A stretch of DNA of 64,000 nucleotides. Origin: Myxococcales bacterium. GTDB taxonomy: Bacteria > Myxococcota_A > Polyangia > Polyangiales > Polyangiaceae. Both the position numbers and the translations under genes were made by a program. Below, piece after piece: positions 9,013 through 17,992 of the stretch. The stretch lies in assembly GCA_016191785.1 (NCBI GenBank), contig JACPVJ010000172.1, positions 37,056 to 101,055 on the forward strand, in the 5' to 3' direction. Within the stretch, counting starts at the first letter, position 1; each line of letters opens with the position of its first letter. The notes beneath the pieces are model-generated. The model had not been told where the DNA came from, searched no databases, and saw nothing but the letters and a program-made list of their open reading frames with translations.

Positions 9013-9039
9013 CGGGTTTCGCCCTTTGGGAGAAACCCG
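9013..9039 (+). terminator. Nested hairpin after lipoprotein gene
   Basis: CGGGTTTC at 9013-9020 pairs with GAAACCCG at 9032-9039; the 11-base loop itself can form CCC-TTT-GGG. It sits 22 bases after the stop at 8991. No U-tract follows, so it is a probable rather than certain terminator. Confidence 0.5.
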
Positions 9040-9248
9040 AAGGCTCCTGGGGTCATGCCACCCACGGGTCGCGACCCGCTCCGCCGCTGCGTCGATCGCG
9101 AGTCGCGTCCCGGTTCCACGAGTGCGCGTTCGGCGTCCCAGAACCCGAGCTCTCGAGCCCTGCCGACGCAGGGCGTGCACCCCCTGCGTACACCCACTCC
9201 GAGCTGCTTCCGCGGCGAAGCCGCGGTACACTCGCGGTGGGAGGCTCG

Positions 9249-12134
9249 GTGGCAAGGGTCCACGAACCGGGAGAGCTCGTTGGTGATCGATTTCGCATCG
9301 TTGGCGTCATCGGTTGCGGCGGTGTGAGCACCACGTACGCTGCGAACGACGAGCCCTCGAACAGACGCGTCGCGCTGAAGCAGCTGCAGCTGTGGCACCA
9401 GCACGACTGGAAGGTGCTCGAACTCTTCGAGCGCGAGGCGAGCACGCTCGCCTCGCTCGCACACCCAAACATTCCCAGGTACCTCCATCACTTCACGACC
9501 GAAGGCGCGGACGGGCCGAGCTTCTACATTGCTCAGGAGATCGCTGCCGGGAGCAATCTCGCAGCTCTCTCTGCTGCCGGTCAGCGACCGGCCGAGCCGG
9601 GCGTGCGCGAGATTTGCGATCGCTTGCTCGAGGTGCTCGAGTACCTGCAGTCGCGGAGCCCCCCGATCATCCATCGCGACATCAAGCCCGAGAACGTCAT
9701 CCTCGACGGGAACAACCGCCCGCACCTGGTGGACTTCGGGGCTGTGCGTGACACCTATCGAAGCACGGTGCACGGCAGCACCATTGTTGGAACGTTCGGC
9801 TACATGGCGCCGGAACAGTTCTACGGAAAAGCCGTGCCCGCGACGGACGTGTATGGTGTTGCGGCGACGGCAGTGTTCCTGCTCACCGGCCTCGGCCCAG
9901 ATCAACTTCCGCGACGGCGCGGGCGTCCCGACTTTCGCAAGCGCGTGCGAGCGAGCAGCGGATTCTCCGCCTGGCTCGACCGCGCGCTTTCGCCCGAGAT
10001 CGCCGACCGCTTTCCTACGGCCAGTGCTGCCCGAGACGCGCTCGCCAAGGCCGACCGCGAGATCGCGAGGTCCATGCTGCGTGTCGGTCTCGCCACGGCG
10101 CTACTCGCGTTCTTAGTTGTGCCGCTGGCCGCAGCCGCCCAGCTGTTCTGGTCGGGGCGAACGCACCGCGCACCCGGGTCGACGCCGGTCTCGACCGGCA
10201 ATTCCACGAGGGTTGAAGCGCCCGCGACGTGGCCGAGAGTGCGGAGCGGTCGCCTGGAATACGTCCAGCGTTTGGTCGGCCACTACGGCGGGATTACGGA
10301 CATCCAGTTCCATCCCGACGGTCACCGGGCGGTGACAGCTGCGGCGGACGGGTCGGTGAAGCTCTGGACGTTCCAGACGGGCCGGCTGCTGCGTACGTTC
10401 GACCTGCCCGAGAAACGTCGTGTGTTCAACTGCGCGCTCTCCGGAGACGGCAAGCTCGTGGCGGCTGCAGTCCCCTCGGTGGTTCGGGTCTGGAACCTCG
10501 AGACCGGAGAGATCGTCCGCGAGGTGCGTGCGAAAGCTGGCGGGTCGAGCTTCGTCGCGCTGTCACCGGACGGCACGGTGCTCGCATTTGGACGGCTAAA
10601 CGGCGGTGTCGAGGTCCATTTCAGCGCCGAGACAGCGCCCCTGGTGCTTGCTCAACCCAAGAACGTCCTCAGCGTTGCCATCAGCCCTGACGGCAAGCGC
10701 ATCGCCGCTGCCGGGGAACCGACGATTCGAGTTTGGAAGCTTCCTTCCGGACAGGACGAGGTGACCTTCCGTGGGTCCGACCGAGACGTCAGCGAAATCG
10801 CTTTCAGCCCCAACGGCAACGTGCTCGCGAGCGCCGCTGACGACAAGACCCTTCGAGTCTTCGGCCTCACGCCGCCCGAGACCTATCGAACCATTCGAGG
10901 TTTCGACGACGAGGTCTGGTCAGTAGCCATCGGCAGCGACAACAAGACGCTCGTCGGCGGTTCCAAGGACGGCGTCGTCAACATCTACGACTTCATCTCG
11001 CAAGAACTCATCGAGACCGTGAAGACTCCGATGCCGAAGATCGTCGCGGTGGCCATCTCCCCGGACGTCCGCTACGTGGCTACCGGCTCGGCCGAAGGCG
11101 GAGCGATGATCTTTGCGCTCAGGCAGCCTCCGTGGACGCCGCCCCCAGTCGACGCGCCCGTCACGCTCGCGGGGCGAGCGTTCCCCGAAGACGCCTCCCA
11201 AAAAGAGCTGCTCTGTTTGCGCGGTGAAGCGCTCATCGACGACACGGAAGGAGCTGCACCAGCCCGCGAAGCGCGCGTGTTGTTCGAAAAGGCGCTGGCA
11301 CTGGACGGCAGTTACTCGCCTGCGTACGCGGGGCTCGCCCGCGTCGAGTACACGCTCGGCTTCATCAAGAGCCGCGAGTACGACCCGCCGAGCCTGCAGC
11401 GGGCGCATGCGGCGGCGGACAAGGCGCTCGAACTCGACCCGAAGTCGGCCCTCGCCCACGTCAGGAAGGGCTACGCCTTCCTTTTTCAGCGCGATTTCGC
11501 CAAAGCGCGCGCCGAAGCAGCGAAGGCTCGTTCGTTGGAACCGAAGTCCTGGCGTCTCAAGACGCTCGAGATGACGCTTGCGGAATACGAAGGGCGATAC
11601 GACGAGGCGCTGCTCCACGCGCGCTCGGTGTTCGAAAGCACCGACGATCCGCGCGTGCGCAGAAGGATCTACGCGTCGCTGACTGGGATCTACAACAAGC
11701 TTCACGAATGGGACGCTGCCGAACGAACCTACCTCTCGTGCATGAACCTGGAGCCGGCATCGGCGTGGACGCGAGGTAACTTCGCCAACTTCCTGATCTC
11801 CCGCGAGCGGTACGACGAGGCCATCAAGTGGGGGCGCGAGGCGATCAAGATCCGTGACTATCCCAACGCGCACTACCAAGTTGCTCGAGCGAGCGCGATG
11901 AAGGCTGCGAAGCTCATCGAGACCAAACCCGACGCGCGGCAGCAAGCGCTTGCCGAAAGGCTCCTCGATGAGGCCTACTCGGAATCCCCCAACACGGCCG
12001 AGGAACTCTACGGTCGCGCGCTGCTGGCCCTCGCTCGCGGCAAGCGGGACTCCGCGAGGGAACTGGTTCGCAAGGCGCTCGCCCACAAGGATGGGTTCGT
12101 GCCCGCGCAGGAGCTGGCGAAGCGGCTCGAATGA
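9249..12134 (+). CDS. Membrane Ser/Thr protein kinase with WD40 and TPR repeats
   Basis: GTG 9249 is chosen because GGGAGG (9239-9244) precedes it and the paralogue at 54204 starts at the same point; GTG 9237 is an alternative. The product has 961 residues. Kinase domain ~12-270: GCGGVSTTY loop, VALKQL lysine, HRDIKPENVI near 143, DFGAVRDT, GYMAPEQ. One membrane span lies at ~277-297. WD40-type beta-propeller repeats (~335-620: VKLWTFQTG, IRVWKLPSG, SPNGNVLASAADDKTL) and TPR helices (~650-960) follow. It probably phosphorylates partners that its exported repeats or protein-binding domains detect. Confidence 0.9.
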   Translation: MARVHEPGELVGDRFRIVGVIGCGGVSTTYAANDEPSNRRVALKQLQLWHQHDWKVLELFEREASTLASLAHPNIPRYLHHFTTEGADGPSFYIAQEIAAGSNLAALSAAGQRPAEPGVREICDRLLEVLEYLQSRSPPIIHRDIKPENVILDGNNRPHLVDFGAVRDTYRSTVHGSTIVGTFGYMAPEQFYGKAVPATDVYGVAATAVFLLTGLGPDQLPRRRGRPDFRKRVRASSGFSAWLDRALSPEIADRFPTASAARDALAKADREIARSMLRVGLATALLAFLVVPLAAAAQLFWSGRTHRAPGSTPVSTGNSTRVEAPATWPRVRSGRLEYVQRLVGHYGGITDIQFHPDGHRAVTAAADGSVKLWTFQTGRLLRTFDLPEKRRVFNCALSGDGKLVAAAVPSVVRVWNLETGEIVREVRAKAGGSSFVALSPDGTVLAFGRLNGGVEVHFSAETAPLVLAQPKNVLSVAISPDGKRIAAAGEPTIRVWKLPSGQDEVTFRGSDRDVSEIAFSPNGNVLASAADDKTLRVFGLTPPETYRTIRGFDDEVWSVAIGSDNKTLVGGSKDGVVNIYDFISQELIETVKTPMPKIVAVAISPDVRYVATGSAEGGAMIFALRQPPWTPPPVDAPVTLAGRAFPEDASQKELLCLRGEALIDDTEGAAPAREARVLFEKALALDGSYSPAYAGLARVEYTLGFIKSREYDPPSLQRAHAAADKALELDPKSALAHVRKGYAFLFQRDFAKARAEAAKARSLEPKSWRLKTLEMTLAEYEGRYDEALLHARSVFESTDDPRVRRRIYASLTGIYNKLHEWDAAERTYLSCMNLEPASAWTRGNFANFLISRERYDEAIKWGREAIKIRDYPNAHYQVARASAMKAAKLIETKPDARQQALAERLLDEAYSESPNTAEELYGRALLALARGKRDSARELVRKALAHKDGFVPAQELAKRLE

Positions 12135-12335
12135 AGCTTGCGCCGCGGGGTGAGCCCTCCGCACCCGCGTGCAGTTCGTGAAACCGCGGTCGCGCAAGCG
12201 CCGCCGTCGCAGTCGGAGGCCATCTCCGCGCCGGTGCCGCCAGAGGGACGCCAACATCCGCGGCGGGCTGCTTGCACTCCATGTCGAAGCAAGCCGAGCG
12301 CGCGCCGGCGTGCGGCGAGCCACGGGGCTAAGGCG

Positions 12336-12746
12336 TTACAGCGCGGTCACGACGCCCGTGAGCGTCCCGGCGCTGTCGATGAGCTCCAGCCGCTTTCCGT
12401 CCTTCGGGAAGTCGAACTTCAGAGTGAACTCGTCCTCTTGCCACGTGCCCGGCACCAACACGACCTGGCTCGACGCACAGCGGACGTCGATTAGGTACTT
12501 CGGAGCGGCGACTTCCTTGACGACGACTTCGTAGCCGCCGACAGCGAAGACGTCGCCCACGCTCACTGCGTTGGACTGGCTGGCCGAGCCGATGGACGTC
12601 CCGGGGCACGCTGAAACGCCGCCCGGCGCGCCCGCGCTTCCGCCACCCCCGGACGCGCCCTCGTTGGTCGATGTGCTGGAGCACGCGAGCCCCAGGCAGA
12701 CGCCGAGGGTGCCCGCCGCGTGCGTGAGACGCAGCCCGCGCGGCAT
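12336..12746 (-). CDS. Small Gly-tethered lipoprotein
   Basis: ATG 12746 gives 136 residues with signal peptide and lipobox GLAC. ATG 12800 would add 18 basic residues; a TAGCCT element lies just upstream of it, so that start stays possible. After a short SGGGGSAGAPGG tether, a ~95-residue beta-rich domain follows (VSVGDVFAVGGYEVVVKEV, LTGVVTAL). The spacing of DV-F-V-GYEV resembles secretion-related OB-type folds, but I cannot name a family. It is tail-to-tail with the kinase gene. Confidence 0.7.
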   Translation of the reverse strand: MPRGLRLTHAAGTLGVCLGLACSSTSTNEGASGGGGSAGAPGGVSACPGTSIGSASQSNAVSVGDVFAVGGYEVVVKEVAAPKYLIDVRCASSQVVLVPGTWQEDEFTLKFDFPKDGKRLELIDSAGTLTGVVTAL

Positions 12747-12873
12747 TGCGACCGCACGACTCGAGCGGTCGCCGCGTCGGTTACGTGCCGCGCCAATCAT
12801 CTGCCCAGGCTAGCGGGTTCGTACGCGCACCTCAACGGCTCAGCCGCGCCCACGCGGCGGGCCGCAGGGCCTA

Positions 12874-12995
12874 TCCTCGTCGTCGTCGATGCGCGTGACG
12901 AATAGATCCGCGGGCTTGACGTGGCGAGTCACGATGCCGTGCTCGTGCGCTTCGGATAGCGAGCGGCAGGCCTGAGTCGCGACGTGCACTCGCAC
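12874..12995 (-). pseudogene. Relic of a Ser/Thr kinase catalytic loop
   Basis: Read on the minus strand, one frame gives QACRSLSEAHEHGIV, then TRHVKPADLF and VTRIDDDED. This is a close match, also at DNA level, to the catalytic-loop region of the kinase at 27283-28830 (QACRSLAEAHERGIV, HRDIKPANLF, VTRIDDDED). The HRD motif has become TRH, so catalysis is lost, and nothing of the kinase remains on either side. It is a decayed fragment from duplication or rearrangement. Confidence 0.7.
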
Positions 12996-13061
12996 GTGAC
13001 CGTCGCGCTGGACGGCACGGTGAAGAACGACATCTACAAGTACTCGTTCGAGTACAAGTGA
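12972..13061 (+). pseudogene. C-terminal remnant of an unknown protein
   Basis: A plus-strand frame reads DVHSHVTVALDGTV then KNDIYKYSFEYK and stop. It has the alternating pattern of outer beta-strands typical of a protein end, but no start codon or ribosome-binding site. It overlaps the kinase relic on the other strand. It may be the tail of a lost gene joined by rearrangement; chance is possible. Confidence 0.3.
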
Positions 13062-13157
13062 GCTAAAGTTAGGGTCGACGCGAGCGGATCGGTCGGGCAG
13101 AGCTTCGGCGCTGCCCGGCCGCCGTCGTGTCCTGCCGTCGCGAGAGGAAGCGCGCCC

Positions 13158-13505
13158 TCACGGACAGACGGACGCCGCGTACGGCACTCGCTCGAGCTCG
13201 ACGCCTCCGCCGCTCCACTCGAGCCGCACGCGGCTCGCTCCGACCTCGTGCGCGTCGACCACGAGCGGAGTCGGGCCGTTCCAGATCCACAGGTGACCTT
13301 GCTTTGCCCGCGTCCACCCGCGCGGACTGCCCGGGAAGACACCGAGCTCCTCGTCGTCGAGCGCTCCGGAGATGTGGAAGTACAGCGGCGTGCGCGCGGG
13401 GTCGTCGACTCGGGCCCACGCTCCGACCATGGCGTCGTCCCCGCGGGGGTCGCCGTCCCGACACGCGAGCAGCAACAGCGCCGTGGCGATGGCGGCACGC
13501 TTCAT
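13158..13505 (-). CDS. Small lipoprotein, last gene of kinase/PEGA operon
   Basis: ATG 13505 overlaps the upstream stop (ATGA). The 115-residue product has a signal peptide ending ALLLLAC and a small beta-rich domain (MVGAWARVDDPARTPLYFHI, HLWIWNGPTPLVVDAHEV, VRLEWSGGGVELERVPY). The opening VGAW and strand pattern recall lipocalin-like proteins that test a small ligand. The partner gene upstream has the same plan (IVGCWRAADGRDVSF), so they look like diverged duplicates. Function unknown. Confidence 0.75.
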   Translation of the reverse strand: MKRAAIATALLLLACRDGDPRGDDAMVGAWARVDDPARTPLYFHISGALDDEELGVFPGSPRGWTRAKQGHLWIWNGPTPLVVDAHEVGASRVRLEWSGGGVELERVPYAASVCP

Positions 13506-13843
13506 GGGGGACACTCCTCGAGCTCGAACCGCCGGCAGCTCCCCAGTTCGCGCCACGCCACACTCAGCGAGAGCTCGTCAGCGCTCAGGGTCGCCTCGAG
13601 GGTCTCGGGCGTTCCGGCGTCGTCGCTCGCCAGCGAAACCAGCGCCTCGGTCTCCCGCCGCCAGGCTCCGCTGCCGAGCAAGGTCCCTTCATAGCGTTCC
13701 GCGTCGAAGCTCACGTCCCGACCGTCGGCGGCGCGCCAGCAGCCGACGATCGGATCCGGGCGCTCGAGCCGAGTCCCGCGCCGCGCGCCGTCGCGGCAGC
13801 CGACGGCGGCGCACGCCACGACCACCAGCGTCAGCACACGCAT
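13502..13843 (-). CDS. Small lipoprotein, paralogue of its downstream neighbour
   Basis: ATG 13843 lies two bases after the PEGA gene stop. The product has 113 residues with signal peptide and lipobox AAVGC, then IVGCWRAADGRDVSFDAERY and LSADELSLSVAWRELG. It ends in CRRFELEECPP. Same size and layout as the 115-residue neighbour, with which it overlaps by four bases. Translational coupling through the whole run suggests that both serve the signalling operon, perhaps as periplasmic accessory factors. Confidence 0.75.
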   Translation of the reverse strand: MRVLTLVVVACAAVGCRDGARRGTRLERPDPIVGCWRAADGRDVSFDAERYEGTLLGSGAWRRETEALVSLASDDAGTPETLEATLSADELSLSVAWRELGSCRRFELEECPP

Positions 13844-13845
13844 CG

Positions 13846-15224
13846 TCAAAACCGCACCCGCCAGTTGACCGAGGCGCTGCTCGGCGCGACGGCAACGGAG
13901 GGCGCCCGGTCCGGATCTTCGCCCGTCAGGTAGAGGATCGCCCCCGCCGAGACCAGCGCTGCGCCGCCGACGGCGAAGCCGACGCTCACGCGATCGAAGT
14001 TCTGAATCGACTCGCGCAGCTCGTCGTTTTCGGTCTGGCGCTTCACCATGTCCTGCGCCACGGGGTGCCTCCCCCAATCGCCGTCCAAGCTGTCTTGCCG
14101 GTCGCGCCAGTCCCCGTAACGGTCCGTGTTCCACAAGAAGACTCCGCCGGCCACCAGCATCAGCGCCATCCCGTTCGCCCCGAGCGCATAGGCCCAGGTC
14201 CGCTGGCGCTCGCGCGCCCGCAACAGAGAGTCGTCGGGCTCGAGCTCGTGGCCGAGCGCGAGCGTGCGACCATGGGGAAGGTCCACCTCTCGCTCCCAGT
14301 CTTTGTGGCGCGGCGCCGAGAGCTTCACGTGGTGGCGCCCCGCCGGCAGGCGCCCGCCCACCGGCAAGGGACGGCCGTCGACCCAGGCACGGCCGTTCTT
14401 CGCTGCACCGACCAGCTCGATGCGGCTCTGGGCGTGCCGTGGATCGGGCACCAGGTCACAGCGCACCTGACCGGAAGCGCCGCGCGCCGCGAGCACCGAG
14501 TGGCGCGACGGGCGATACCCGGAGCGGCGAAACTCGATGCGGTGTGCGCCGAGCGGGAGCGTCACGCTTCGCATGGGCGTCCGACCCACCGCGGCCTCGT
14601 CGACCAGCACGTCCGTGTCCGGCAGGACGCAATCGACATCGACGGACATGCGATCGACGCTCGCGAGGCGAAACTGGAGACGAGCCGCCGTTCGCCCGCG
14701 GAGATCCAGCGCTTGCTGCTCGTCGCGGTAGCCGGGGTGCTGCACCACCACCACGTGGTGGCCTGCCATCACCCGCACCGGTCCCGAAATCGGAGCCGTG
14801 GCGATCAGCTTGCCATCGAGCTTCACCCGTGCGCCCGCGGGCTCCACGTCGAGCGTCAACGTCGCCAGCCGCGCGCTGAGCGCGTCGAGCGTTCGCTGGG
14901 TCTCGGCCCTTCGGTCTTCGGACACGGTGTTGCCTGCCTCGGCCAGGTACTGCTCGAGGGCTGCGGCCGCAGCCAGCGGGTCACCGAGCGACGCGTGCAC
15001 CATCCCGATGTTGAAGAGCACCGATGGATGCGGATGCAGCGTCTGCGCGGCCTCGAGCTCCTTCAGCGCCTCGGCGTATTTCTCCTCGGCGAGGAGCTTC
15101 GTCGCTCGGTCGAAGTGGCTGCGCGCGCGCTCTCGGAGGTCTTCGGCGCCGACCGACGTGGCCGCGGCCGAGAGCGCGAGCGCGATGGCGCAGGCCAAGA
15201 GGCGAAAACGGTGTCGGCGAAGGG

Positions 15225-15228
<4 letters not shown>
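13846..15228 (-). CDS. TPR and PEGA-domain envelope protein
   Basis: GTG 15228 overlaps the kinase stop (GTGA). The 460-residue product has a cleavable signal (ALSAAATSVGA), TPR helices at ~30-120 (AEEKYAEALKELEAA), and three PEGA-type modules: LTLDVEPAGARVKLDGKLIA, VDCVLPDTDVLVDEAAVGRT, and RIELVGAAKNGRAWVDGRPL. Two hydrophobic spans near 345-365 and 415-435 flank a charged loop. PEGA domains are extracytoplasmic folds often found with bacterial kinases. It is probably the substrate or sensor partner of the adjacent kinase. Confidence 0.85.
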
Positions 15229-16546
<1,318 letters not shown>

Positions 16547-16550
<4 letters not shown>

Positions 16551-17917
16551 CGCTCCGCTCCCTCGTCGGGGTCGTCCGGCAAGCGGAGCGCCTCCAGATC
16601 CATGGGCCGCTGCTGGAGCAGCCGGTAGGCGCGCTGCCGGGAGATCCCCAGCTCTGCGCACGCCTTCGACACGTTGCCGCGGTTCACCGTGAGCGCTGCG
16701 GCGAGGCGCTCGAGCAGGGCGCTGGCGCGCTTGCGTCGACGCTCCGACGGCTGCGGACGAATGGGCGCGACGCTCTCCGAGCCGGTCGCAGCCGAGATCG
16801 CGCTCGGCAGGTGCTCGAGCGACAGCCGGGGGGCGTCCCCGTGCAGCGCCAAGAGGCGGCGTGCGGTCTGCACGAGCTCGCGCACGTTGTAGGGCCATTC
16901 GTAGGTGCAGATGCGCTCGACCAGCTTCGGATCGAGCCCCGGCGCGCGACCTCCGGCGCCACCGGCCAGCGCGCGTTGGAAGATGACCGCAGCGTCGCTT
17001 CGTCGCCGGCGGAGCGGCGGCAGCTCCAGGGTGACCCCGTTCAGTCGCGCGTAGAGATCGCGGCGAAAGCGCCCTGCTCCGACCGCGTCGGCGAGGCTGC
17101 CCTGCGCGGCCACGACCAGGCGAACGTCGATGCGAGCGGCGCGGGTCTCACCGAGCGGCACCACCTCTCGCGCCTCGATGGCCCGCAGGAGCTTGGCCTG
17201 GATCGCCAGCGGCAGCTCGATGACCTCGTCCAGGAACAACGTGCCGCCGTGGGCGGCGCGGAAGTACCCGGAGCTGTCTCGCGCCGCCCCCGTGAAGGCG
17301 CCCCGGCGGTAGCCGAACAGCTCTGCCTCCGCCAGCGACTCCGGGAGCGCTGCGCAGTTGACGGCGACGTAGGCGCCCGTGCGCTGGCTCGCGGCGTGGA
17401 TCAGGCCGGCGAAGCAGTCCTTCCCCGTGCCCGTCTCGCCCTCGATGACCACGGAGATTTCACTGGCGGCGACCCGCAGCGCCTCCGAGACGGTGGCGCG
17501 GAGCCCCGGTCCGGCGACGAGTCCGGGCGCGATCTCTTTCGGGCACTCGAGCGCGCCCGCTTCTCCCCCGGCCTCCACCACGCCGACCCACTCGCCGACG
17601 CGCAAGACCGCGCCGACTTCCAGCGGGGCTTCGTCCACCCGCCGGCCATCCACGAAGACGCCGTTGGTGCTCGCCCGGTCTCGGATCAGCCAGATCGGGC
17701 CTTCTTGCCGGAGCTCAGCGTGCGTGCGCGAGGTCTCCGTGCCCGGAAGGACCACCGAGCACTCGTCGCCGCGCCCCAGCGTGAGCGGGCTCTTGGCGAG
17801 CCGGGTGAGCTCGAGCGTCGGGAACACCCAGCAAATGCCCAGCGCGGGGCTCCGGGCCAAGCCGGCCGCCGCGGATCGCACCGGAACTGTGGTGTCCCTC
17901 GGCCCGAGCTTCTCCAT
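16547..17917 (-). CDS. FHA-domain sigma-54-dependent activator
   Basis: ATG 17917 gives 456 residues; GTG 17941 is an alternative. Domain order: FHA ~40-115 (LTLGRGDECSVVL, SRTHAEL, RASTNGVFVDG), AAA+ activator ~130-370 with Walker A GETGTGKD, RRGAFTGA loop that contacts sigma-54, Walker B GTLFLDEV and arginine finger RFRRDLYARL, then a Fis-type HTH (~415-445: VSKACAELGISRQRAYRLL). The FHA domain binds phosphothreonine, so the downstream kinase probably controls it. It activates unknown sigma-54 promoters. Confidence 0.9.
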
Positions 17918-17992
17918 GCCCCGACCGAAGGACGCTACCACTCGCGGCTTCTGCCGGCCAGCTCATCGTGACACCCCGGACAGTGCGGACAA

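Larger units (their letters stand above)
12747..13157. other. Gene-poor gap of 411 bases with decayed coding pieces
   Basis: No intact gene. The first ~125 bases are the upstream region of the minus-strand lipoprotein. 12874-12995 is a relic of a kinase gene, and 12972-13061 reads as the tail of an unrelated plus-strand protein. After 13061 there is only sequence beyond the stop of the minus-strand operon. Confidence 0.6.

Noticed and set aside
10920..12323. Long minus-strand frame opposite the giant kinase
   Set aside because: It is the codon-bias shadow of a GC-rich gene: Arg/His-rich, no ribosome-binding site, no domain, and the plus strand has clear TPR sequence.
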